64,000 nt of DNA from Echinococcus granulosus (taxonomy: Eukaryota > Platyhelminthes > Cestoda > Cyclophyllidea > Taeniidae), in assembly GCF_000524195.1 (NCBI RefSeq), contig NW_020170573.1, positions 1-64,000 of the forward strand, in the 5' to 3' direction. Numbering within the stretch: the first letter of the stretch is position 1; every line of letters starts with the position of its first letter. Both the position numbers and the translations under genes were made by a program. Of this stretch, positions 25,612 to 35,433 are shown piece after piece. The notes beneath the pieces are model-generated. The model was not told where the DNA came from. It made no database searches and worked only from the letters and a program-made list of their open reading frames with translations.

Positions 25612-25788
25612 TGTGGCGCCGCAAGGCTTCCCTGAAGACGAAGGAAGAGAATGTTTGGGCAAAGTATGTATTGTCAACTTACAGAAGGACCTGGGCGCTA
25701 CTGCCACGGCCCGGAGGCTAGCCCACCTGGCGAAAGTACAATTGTCGTGCTTCTAATTGAGCTCTTTATTAAAACCGAGAGTTACACA
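25612..25788 (+). repeat. LTR-like repeat copy B (5' LTR of element 1)
   Basis: Begins TGTGGCGCCGCAAGGC, contains CTTCCCTGAAGACGAAGG and GGCCCGGAGGCTAGCCCACC, and ends GAGAGTTACACA. Confidence 0.75.
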
Positions 25789-26235
25789 AACAATTTAGGT
25801 GTTACATGGCCTCTCCTCTTTTGAGTATTGTCCCCGGCACTCCCCTTGGTCAACATCCCACTTCAGCTATTACAACGTGATCGGTGGTGTAAGCGAAGCA
25901 TCCACACGTCAACCGCACCAATCATCGAATTCCCATGCGACTGGGGAGATGCTTCATCACAACGTCACTGATTTTGCTTGGCAATTCCACTGAATCCGGA
26001 GTTTCGTTCTGTTTGGGAACTGTATTGGGTGACGAAGAAATGGGCAGGCCGTCAAGCGTGACGATAGCTAGTCGCAGGAGCACTGACCGAAAAGCAGATT
26101 CATGTGACGAAGGGCGTGATTCAACATGCTTTTGCATGCGGTAGGATTTCGTGTCTATTCCCTCTTGCCATGTCGACCTCACTTCAATCCTGCCCAGTCG
26201 TATCTGTTCGGGTTCTATCCAGTTAATGGAGAAGT

Positions 26236-26335
26236 NNNNNNNNNNNNNNNNNNNNNNNNNNNNNNNNNNNNNNNNNNNNNNNNNNNNNNNNNNNNNNNNN
26301 NNNNNNNNNNNNNNNNNNNNNNNNNNNNNNNNNNN
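26236..26335. other. Assembly gap of 100 N
   Basis: Exactly 100 N, the convention for a gap of unknown size. It is followed immediately by a run of eight G, which may be a sequencing artefact at the contig end. Confidence 0.97.
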
Positions 26336-26616
26336 GGGGGGGGAGCATTGCGTGTTTACCTAATTGACATAGGCGTACAGGTACGGTAGACAGATGGTTC
26401 AGGGCTAGTGTTGTTTCCCTTGTTAATGGATTTCCTGCATAACGTGGGACTGCGGTAGTCGCCGAAGGTAGACGTCATCATCAGCCCTTCCGTCATGGGT
26501 TGTCACCAGTTTCCCCATCCACAGCAATATGCCCTCCCGCCCCGCTGTTTATCACCCATTTGTGGAAATCAGGATAGTTGTCCTTTAAGATCGGATTCAC
26601 TTGCCGCTGCCGCAAA

Positions 26617-26780
26617 CATGGCATCGCAAGAGTTCTCTGAAGACGAAGGAAGATAGAATGTTGGAGCATAAAATGTGCCGATGTACAGTATGGGTTGGGG
26701 CTACTATCATGGCCTGGAAGCCAGCCCACCCGGCGAAGACCCAAATTGGTTCCTCCACAGAAACTAAGTAAATAACCAAC
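26617..26780 (+). repeat. LTR-like repeat copy C (3' LTR of element 1)
   Basis: Begins ATGGCATCGCAAGAG, contains TCTGAAGACGAAGGAAGAT and GGCCTGGAAGCCAGCCCACC. The 3' boundary is blurred. Confidence 0.7.
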
Positions 26781-28036
26781 CAACTTATTGTACTTGCTTT
26801 TACTTTATTACGACAGCAGCACACCTAGCAGATTTTGTGAAGAAAATTCCTAAATATGGTTAATAAACTCATCTTTGATTAATTGGAAGCAGTTGCGAAG
26901 TGCCACTTTCGGAAGACGCGATAAAGTGAGCTATCAACTGGCCACCTATCAGGCTGATTTGATTTGCACCGAGTCAGAAGACAGGAGACCTGGTGATGGC
27001 TGAGTTGCTTGTTGTTAGGAGCTGTAAACGGGCCTCATTAAATCTTATTCCGGATGCTCTCAGAGTCATGTCTGATTTTATGATTACGTGAGCTTTAATT
27101 GCCTGTAGGACAATAAAAGGAGGCTGTCTAAGCCTGAGAAAGCGAGCTCCAAACAAATCCCCTTGACAATGGCTGCTGTTGTGTCCAACTCATAGGGCCA
27201 CCCATCGAAATCTTTTTAAGCCATCGAATCAGCTGTTGAAAATGCGTTTCAGGTGTTCGCGCAATTGAAGCTCAGCATGTCGTGGGCTCAAGACAGGACC
27301 ACTCGGTAATGTGCCATGGCACGGCATTAGAGGCGAGTCTCTTGGAGGGGTCTGCTGTGGAAGTGAGAGGCCAGCGATAATTTTTTTCATTTTCCCTTCC
27401 TCTTTAAATATTTAGTATGGATACTGGGAAATCCTTATTAAGAATTCAAATGAATTTGTTTTCAGCACAAGTTGGATTAAATATTTGGACTTATTCGAAC
27501 ATTTAGAGTGACAGTTCAGAACTCAAGATCTCTTTTATAAACCTCAAATCCAGAAAGAAGTACCTATCCTACAACCAGATTCAGGTGGCAATAGTTATTT
27601 TCAGGGTAAAGATAGGGGTCATGGAAGCTACTACTGGATTTTCCAAAGGAATTACGGATGGTGGAAATATTTGCATGGTCACCACAGCTTTAACCGTAAT
27701 TTGAACGAGAGAGCTTGTAGTCCCCATGTGACCCACTTTCACCACCACTGCATTTGCCATAGAAAAAAACGACGGGAGATATTTTTGAACGCAAATTGCC
27801 TTTCTTGTCATGTGGTCACCTCATTTCTGCTATTTACTACGAATGATTGGTATTGTGGATATATCGAATAGGGTTTATGTTAATGCCCTCCATAGAACTG
27901 AAATTACTATGAAGAATTTGAAAGTTAAATAGTGAGACTTAAGGCGAATTAACGAGATGGTTTAATAACCATCAGTTACATGAATATTAGTATTATTATT
28001 AACAGGAATCCGCAAAAGGTACCAAGTCTGTTATCA
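26781..28036. other. Intergenic region, nothing recognised
   Basis: No exon or known repeat was recognised between TRIM-like element 1 and the 385-nt repeat. Two overlapping opposite-strand frames at 27581-27871 have no family resemblance. Confidence 0.4.
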
Positions 28037-28421
28037 CATAAGCAATAGCAGCCAGTGCAGGCGTCGTGATACAGTCTGGTGCAGTCCAGACACCGTTACT
28101 CAAGGTGACTGATAACAGCATTTGGTGGATGTCGAAGTTTGTCGTGGACGAAGGTGTAAAATTCGCGACTACTCATATCAACAGAAGACTTCAGACACTG
28201 TTTGTGTGGAGATGAGGCGCTCAACGCCTCAGCAACAAGACATGACTCAATGGTGTGGATGTTTCAAGGACGGTTTCAAGTGTATCTATCAGTGGCGATC
28301 TCGACCACCATGGTTCGTTGCCAGTCTGTGGGTGGAGCACTTCACTTCAGACGCCTAACTAACAAATGGCCGGCTATGCAATTGAGTAAGACAAAACTTT
28401 CTATGGGGACGGCGAGCATGA
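28037..28421 (+). repeat. 385-nt dispersed repeat, copy 2
   Basis: The sense-orientation partner of 15870-16254, of identical length. It contains an open frame from 28202 to 28459 (85 codons) that runs past the repeat end, plus a shorter overlapping frame from 28122 to 28358; neither resembles a known domain. A 19-nt hairpin lies at 28213-28231 (TGAGGCG, loop CTCAA, CGCCTCA). Much of it is more GC-rich than the surroundings. Confidence 0.88.
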
Positions 28422-30599
28422 TTAATTTACCACAGGCCGACTATCCCAAGAGGCTTTAAACAATCTGGCAGATCGTTCTCTGTCAAAGCTTTGGTGCAGC
28501 CCCTAGCTATTAATATGGATGAATGCAAGTACCACCGATTCGAAAGCAATCTCCTCCGTTCATTGTTGCAAACACAAAACCCCGGTTTCATTCATGCGTC
28601 TCTCGTAGAATGATCCGTTGGCCGGTGATTGGCACCTGTAGTTCGTAACACTGCGTTTATGTAAATGATTAATGGCTTTTTGCTAGATGGACATATAGGC
28701 AAGGTAAATAAATTTGTTTTTTTCCCTAAGATCAAATTCCAGACTTACAAATGTTGAACAGAAGGTAAACCACTCCGTATGCAGATTATTTGCAAGCAGG
28801 CATTTTTCGTGAACTTGGATATAATATTTTGTGTGCTTTATCACAAATAAAACTCATTAGTACACTTTTTCCTCCACCTCCCCGTATCTGCAAAACCAAT
28901 AAGGGAATAAGGAGTGAGTACCTCATGGGCGATATACCCTGGTAGTGCACCATAAGAGCATACTAGGGTGACCTATTTTTGGAATTCCCCTGCCTTTTTT
29001 GCTCCCGAATTGCCTCGATTTCTGCCTCATTCACATACACACACATATCTATGCTTGCTTCCATGTGGGTTGTTAATCTCCGTCAATCCTAGGGAAAACT
29101 CTAATTGCCCTTCTCGTCGAACGTCTTGCTTTCTTTTAGATTAAATTCCCAATGGTGAGTTGTAGGAGGATGAGTCCATTTATTCAAGGACTATTTTCAT
29201 CAAGCAAAAAACAATATTTGGGTGCAAGTCAATTTAAGCGACAATACTAACTCCAAATTGTCTATAGTATGAACATTTCAGCGAAGTGTCAAGAAGGTGA
29301 TTTGAAAATAGGAATTACGACGGATTGATACAAATCATTTGAGATGCACAAATTAAGGTATCGATGTGGAATTAAAATGTTAATCCTGTGGCCGACGTTG
29401 AAGTAATACATCTAATTTAGCGTTACAACTTGATTGCAATCAGGCTGTAGCATCTTGAGCCATCCCTAAAGGCATACCAGCCTGGAAGAAGGCCAATTAG
29501 TAACCTGCAAAATGAATGAGCAAAGGCTGAGGAGTCTGCATGGTTGAACAGACAGTTGGAACAGATATTGTCCTCATAAAAAGTGCCAGTTTATGTAAGG
29601 AAATAGAAGTAATTGTCTGTAATCAAAAGGAGAAAATCGTAGTCGATCACAGCTGCCAACTTTTGCGACGCCTGTCGATTTGGTTAACTCCATTTCAAAA
29701 ATGGCTGTTCTATCTAAATAAGAGTTACAGAAAGCATTTTAGCTTATAAGTTGGTGCTTCTGAAGAATTATATATGCAAATCAAACTTCTGAAGCGGATG
29801 ATTCGCCTAGGCAGTATCACTATTTCTCCAGTATTCCACTTTTACTAATATTTGAACAAGTGATACAACAGTGCTCTGAAGCAACCTAAATGATTATAAC
29901 TTACTTCTCTTGACAAATAAATGCCAAATTAATGTTTTTTATCCTTGCGAAATTGTCAAAAGTAGTGAGGCTGATGTGGCATTTAACAAATCACCAAAAG
30001 TGGATCAAGGGCTCCCTGAGATCACTTATTTCACATACATTCGAGCACAACTACTAAAATTTAGCTCAGAACCCTGAAGAATGAGAAAAGTGACATGTTT
30101 TACAGTGCTCCTATCAGCACTTAACCCATCTTTAGAAGAAATCTGGCCATCTTTCGTGGGTACTTTAATCCGGACCGAAATAAACGCCTGGGGGGGAATG
30201 TCTTCTCTTTTTTATGGTGAATTTTAATCCTCCACATGCTTCATTTAGCCAGGAATTAAAGAGGAAATTAAAACGCTCAAAGTGATTATGATCACGTTCT
30301 CCTTGAGGAAATGAGACGCATTTTAACAAAGCTAACAAAAACAACCAGCTTTTGGTTGCTCAATCAACTGATCATGAAACTGCACATTAGAAGGTAGTAC
30401 TTTCACAAATTGTGGCCTTCTCAAGCACATCATATTTTGCAGTCATTGCCCCCCTCTCTCCCCCACCTTGTTTGTGACACACACATCTACATCCCTGTAA
30501 CGCTATCTGCTGAATGTGTTTTGTATTTGCATGTAGAATACTAATGTTATCTTTACAAATGTAACTACACTATCACTGGAATGCAAAGAGATGAAGTAG
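28422..30599. other. Intergenic region, nothing recognised
   Basis: AT-rich sequence without a supportable exon, repeat copy or RNA gene. The frame at 29540-29749 has no family resemblance. Confidence 0.4.
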
Positions 30600-30778
30600 T
30601 GTAGCCAGTCAATACTTCTCTGAAGACTAAAGAACACATAATACTAGGGCAGATTATGTATTAGTGACGTACAGATGGGCTGAGGGGCTACCCGCATAGT
30701 CCGCATACCATGCCGCCAAGCGGAAGTACAATGGCCGTATCTTTCAGTGCCCACTTAGCCGAAAGGAAAACTTAAACA
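30600..30778 (+). repeat. LTR-like repeat copy D (5' LTR of element 2)
   Basis: Begins TGTAGCCAGTC, contains CTCTGAAGACTAAAG and ACATAATACTAGGGCAG, and ends CTTAAACA. A TGG follows two bases later, where a tRNA primer site would begin, but the following bases were not matched to a tRNA. Confidence 0.75.
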
Positions 30779-31317
30779 AATGGCCGTAGTATTACCTGAT
30801 TTCCTTCTCCCTTTGAGCCTCATCTCCGGCACTTCCCTGGGTCAATCTCCCACGTCGGTCATCACAACGTAGCCATTGCTGTTGGAAAAACACCTACCAC
30901 CCTCCCGTGCCAGTCATCAGAGAAAGTATTTGACCATAATGTTAATGATTTTCTTGGTAATTTTACTGAATTCGGAGTTTCGTCCTGTTTGAAGGCTGTA
31001 TTGGGGAGAAGTGAATGTGCACGCCATCGTGGTTATTCCTCCTTGCCACATTGTTCTCACTTTGATGGTGTCCAGTCATATCCACAAGGGCTCTATCCAT
31101 CTAGTGGAGAGGTGGAGGAGGTATCGTCTGTTTAGTTAATTAGCACCTTCATACGGATGCCGTGAACAGCCAGTGTCACCTCACTCGTTACCAGCTTTCT
31201 TAGACTAGGTAACAGTTGAAGGTAGGCGATATTTGCAACTCTTCTTTTAGGAGTCGTCACACACTTTCTCATCCGCAGCATTTGCCCTTCTTTCGTCACA
31301 CAGGTTTAGCATTCAAA

Positions 31318-31424
31318 AATATGGACTGAAAGGCCATTGGCGTGGCCCAAGGGCCATGCTGCTGGGCGAAAGTGCAAAGGCCGTGTCTTTCAGCGTTTGC
31401 CTTTGCAAACAATCAGGGTGTTAC
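31318..31424 (+). repeat. LTR-like repeat copy E (3' LTR of element 2, 5'-truncated)
   Basis: Contains only the 3' half of the family: GGCCATTGGCGTGGCCCAAG, GGGCGAAAGTGCAAAGGCC and the variant CCGTGTCTTTCAG. The end near GTTACA is uncertain. Confidence 0.6.
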
Positions 31425-31537
31425 AGCAAGGCTCAAGGGAGGTGCTTTATGTAGTGTAATCAAGTGGATAAACAGTGAATCACGTGTTTTCAACGATGTC
31501 CCGTTTTGGAGCAAGCACTTTTTGTAGTTAAGTCACC

Positions 31538-31960
31538 TTGCTATCTACTTCAACGGATTGGGAGCTGAATCCACTTGATGTCCGGATTGGAGGTGCAATG
31601 CTGTTGAAAAATCACAACCAGCTTTGGGATAATTGCACTCATGGTTTCAACCTAGCGTTTGGGAGGATGAAGCGAACCGCAGATAATCCCACCTACAAAC
31701 CCATTCAATTATTGACTGGTAGATCGCCAAACTAACTAATAATGAACAAAGTGTAACGATATCCAGGAGTAGGGCGACTCTTGCAACAGCCAAGGGGAGA
31801 AGAACGATGCCTATTATGATATTGAAACAACTCAGGTCAAAATAAAAAGACGGATGAAAGGATTTAATGAAAAGCGATGCATTGTGCTAGTGGAGACCAA
31901 TCTGCGGCCGCGGAAGACAATGAGTAATCCCCAATGTCTACATTTTCGGCGCACCAGCTC
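31538..31960 (+). pseudogene. Decayed Gypsy-type integrase fragment
   Basis: The frame 31538-31735 ends in a string resembling the end of a Ty3/Gypsy integrase core: HNQLWDNCTHGFNLAF followed by KPIQLLTGRSP (family: W-x(n)-AYR...T...P..LL.GR.P). After a stop, another frame reads KIKRRMKGFNEKR, which fits the basic post-core segment. Catalytic D,D,E residues and the rest of pol are absent and stops are frequent, so this is a relic. It is a fragment too short to assign to a clade. Confidence 0.45.
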
Positions 31961-34900
31961 CACCCTGGAGCAAGTTAAATTTACCTCATCTGTGAGGGGT
32001 TAGAGGTATGTTCACTACGATAGTAAAATTATTAAAAAAATCGGAACATTGGTTAGCACGTGAACTCAAAACTACGTTCTTGTGCCATTATGACTCCAGC
32101 GCTCTTTGTTTGCTAGCTAAAACCAGATACACCTAATAAACTTTGATTAAGCTGAATATCGGGAATTACTATCCCATTTTATTTACTTTGCCAATGAACT
32201 CTTCACTTTGGTCTGACTAGAGTGATATTTAACGCACATTCACCTATCCCATCTTATAGTTGCCTGTGTGATACTTTGGTGATTTGTTTAATCATTCGTT
32301 TCCCTTTCTCGGTTACTTAAAGCCCGCCTTCGTAGCCCTTCATGGTGGTCCGACTTTCCAACCACTCCAGGAGCCCCCAGCCCTTCTGAACATTGGTAAT
32401 ACATATTCTGCTTAAAAACTATGTCTTCCCTCGTCTTTAGGGAAGTCTCAAGGCACTACAACATCTGTCGCTTAATTATCTCAAGGTTTTGGTAACTAAA
32501 GATCCACTCATCCGCAAAAAAAATGTTGAGATGTGGGCTAATGTTAGAAATAAGGTGACGGTGGTGCCAAATGAACACACGGTTAGGACAAGGTGTAGCA
32601 AAATCTGGATTCGTTGGATGCCTGTGCCGGTTTTTTGCCCCGGAGCAACATGGTCCTAGACCGATACTAGAGGATTCACGTGTAATGCTTCATTCTAAGG
32701 TGTTAATTACTATTTTCGTCAATTTTAAAATATTTTTTTTAAAGTGCGACCACTGCGTAGTGGTACATAAATTATTCAATCGGCTGTGGTTCATATGATT
32801 TAAGATTCAAATGAGAATAATGTGGTGAGAATTTCGCAATTATGAGGCGAAATTTTTTTCCCATAAGTAAATCATCACACTTTGAACCATTATGAGAAAA
32901 TTCGCCATGACACACTTTGTAATGAGGAAGTTCATGGTCAGAAGGCCAATTAAAGTGTCTGAAAAAACTTCACCAGTTTCCAATCTTACTTATTAAGTTT
33001 TCTAGGTTCCAGGACCTTAAAAAACAAAGAAAAACGTATTCCTCAATCTGATATTCACCGGCAAAAAAGGCATTTAAGTGGATTAGTTTTTCCTTTGAGG
33101 AAGCCTTTTATCAGCTTGATGTGAAAAATGCGATTGCAAGATTACTATAGATGTCACAATTCATTTACGATTGTCCACTCTCTACAAACATTTTGTAGCT
33201 GGCAGTTTCCGGTCCGGCCTTCATGAAGCAGGAAGTATGCTCAACATGGAGGCCTTATAAGAAGGGCTTCTCTTGCTCCCTAGCAGCACCCGTTTACCAC
33301 AGATAAATTCTGCCAAGCATGATGTGAATGGTAGAAAGAAGACTCCGGCTTGTTTTCACTATATTAATAACTTCATCATAGGTAGTGATATACATTGTTG
33401 AGGCATTCAAAAGCAACAAAACGATGCCAAAGTTTACAGCAGCACTCCAGAACCGTGGCATTGGACAAATGAGACCGTGCATCGGAACAGGTGGCATAAA
33501 ATCCGCAGCACCAGATGCCGAAACAAAATTACTAGATAATTATGCGAATTCAAGGAACTATTGGCCTTCTGCTCAAAACCACCATACTCCCCATCCGTGC
33601 ATGATTTACTTGACTAAAGATGATACAATTACTTCCTAAATAACTTTTGATTTACATTGGCACGCGTCTAAAAATGCATATAACGCCAAAATGACATAGG
33701 GAATATTAACAAAAGCAGGCCGTGAGCTAATCGCTAGCCGTGAAACATATAAGAAATGAAAGACAACCCCTTCTTGCTTATAATCAGTAAAAATCAGTCA
33801 CTGTATCACATTTGTTTATTCCATTAGTTCTTATCCCCATACACCTTGTCTTGACAGACCCCCAAACAGTTTCTGCAAACTGCCTCCGCCCTCCCTTTGT
33901 CTACCAGACGCATAAAGCTTCTTATCCGACCGGCTATGAATTCTAGTCGAAGTATGACCCTACTATAAATTACAATTTAGCTTATCCCCTTTATAGTTTA
34001 GGTCCTAATTTGATACAGAAGGAGGGAGCATATCATTTGTCAATTAGTGAAATCACTAGTTATAAATCGTGCGGCACCTAGCAGTCGTCACAGACATGTC
34101 CACACTTAAAGACACCCGGCTTGGACGCGTACTAGCACGCGCGCTCTCATTCACGGCACCTATTATGAGCAGAAGCCTCTTGATCAAAAGTAAAGATTGC
34201 AAGCTCGTTGATTGGCCCAGATGTTGCTTAATTGTCCAATCAGGTAAATTTATTTGATAAACCAAACAGGACAGGGGCGGGAGGAAGGTGTAGCACTACT
34301 GCCGCCCACCTGTCCACCTCTCCTCCTCCGTGTCGCACCCGTCAGCATTATTACCACTACTACCACCCCCACCACTACTGCTACCTCATTCTCAGGTTCC
34401 TACTCTTCATTGAGATAGCAGCCAGCTGGACAACAGTATCCTACACATAACTCACACAACCAACGAGCTGTGTTGGGAATACTTGATAGCTTCTTCAAAA
34501 TCAGGACCGTTTAAGTGGAACACAATCAGGCGGAACAGCAGTTTAACACTAGTCTCTCAAACAAATAGAAACCCCGTTCCATTCCTACTGGTATGCTTCA
34601 TGAAATTTTCACTTCATTTAAATGGAAAAGTTACTTTACTTTTTTCCTGCAATATCACATAATACTCAAGCTAGTTTACGGAAGTTCCTTCTCATAAACC
34701 ACTTTTTCATCAAAAAGAAACAGTCACAATATATCTTCATCGAGGCCCTATTGTTCAAAGTAATATAGTCTTACGCAAGCAATAAACAAAGAATACAACT
34801 GAGCTAATTTGCAATTTTTATTGTAATCTTGTTAATTTAGATGTAAAACGAGATAATACCTTATTCTTTTTAAGTAGAATTAGAAGACTTGTTAATAATA

Positions 34901-35400
34901 GGTGTTTTTATGATCAAATTTAAGATTAGCGACAGACATTGCCCACTTTTCGCTGGCTAAGTATCCCCAAGGGCTGAAGGCAAAGTGTACCATTGAATAC
35001 AATGTTGTCATAGGATGCATCCCATTTTGAACAAACAATTCCTACGGCCTTCGGTTTTGGCCGCGTCCTGAGAGTTTCATCTCAAGTCGGCAGAAGTGCA
35101 AAGTAAATATGCGGCCGTCCAGTGTGTTTTCAGGATGTTGAGGTCAAAAGTTCAATCGAGCTGCAGTTTGGATGAGTAAATTTGAAATGACACTGACTGA
35201 CGGGATAGGATGCCATTCATTAATCAAATCAAATACAATCCACAAGGAACCGTTAGGTCTGAAATGAAGTCTCAGGTTTTTTTCCACCCCTAAATTAAGA
35301 CCGCTGGTGAGGGCCTCATTGGCATCGTAAGTCCAGGTAGGAGTGACCAGTGGACTTCTCGGGTGGTGGGTTAAACGTGAAGTAAGAGTGAGGGGTGCAT
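31961..35400. other. Intergenic region upstream of SCYL2
   Basis: No exon or repeat-family copy was recognised. A line around 33090-33125 could be translated as FYQLDVKNA, faintly like a Gypsy reverse transcriptase, but the context does not support it. A CACCACTACTGC-type simple stretch lies at about 34350-34385. The SCYL2 promoter and any 5' non-coding exon should be here. Confidence 0.4.
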
Positions 35401-35427
35401 ACCTTTCAGATGAATCAGCTACGGTGA
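35401..35427 (+). promoter_or_regulatory. Acceptor and tiny upstream ORF before SCYL2
   Basis: A CCTTTCAG acceptor ends at 35409 and is followed directly by ATGAATCAGCTACGGTGA, a five-codon upstream ORF (35410-35427) that closes 6 nt before the SCYL2 ATG. If the transcript starts at this acceptor, by cis or spliced-leader splicing, the upstream ORF is in the leader. Confidence 0.45.
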
Positions 35428-35433
35428 TCGGAG

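Larger units (their letters stand above)
25612..26780 (+). mobile_element. TRIM-like element 1: LTR, body, LTR (with assembly gap)
   Basis: Direct copies of the LTR-like repeat at 25612-25788 and about 26617-26780 bracket a body. Both repeats begin with a shared variant, TGGCGCCGCAAG and TGGCATCGCAAG. The body (about 25800-26560) shares several blocks, in the same order, with the body of element 2 at 30795-31310, for instance around GGAGTTTCGT and GTATTGGG. No long open frame is visible. A 100-N gap at 26236-26335 interrupts the body, so its true length is unknown. This layout (short terminal direct repeats, under about 1.2 kb, no protein) fits a terminal-repeat retrotransposon in miniature. 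Confidence 0.6.
30600..31424 (+). mobile_element. TRIM-like element 2: LTR, body, LTR
   Basis: Direct LTR-like repeats at 30600-30778 and about 31318-31424 bracket a body of about 0.5 kb that is related to the body of element 1. The two terminal repeats share a variant not seen in the other copies, CCGTATCTTTCAG against CCGTGTCTTTCAG where most copies read GCGGAGCCTTAAG. That makes them a matched pair from one insertion. No coding capacity is visible. Confidence 0.65.

Noticed and set aside
33090..33640. Reverse-transcriptase-like string (FYQLDVKNA) and the following frame 33385-33639
   Set aside because: The match is very short, lacks the YxDD region, and lies downstream of the integrase relic rather than upstream as in Gypsy elements.
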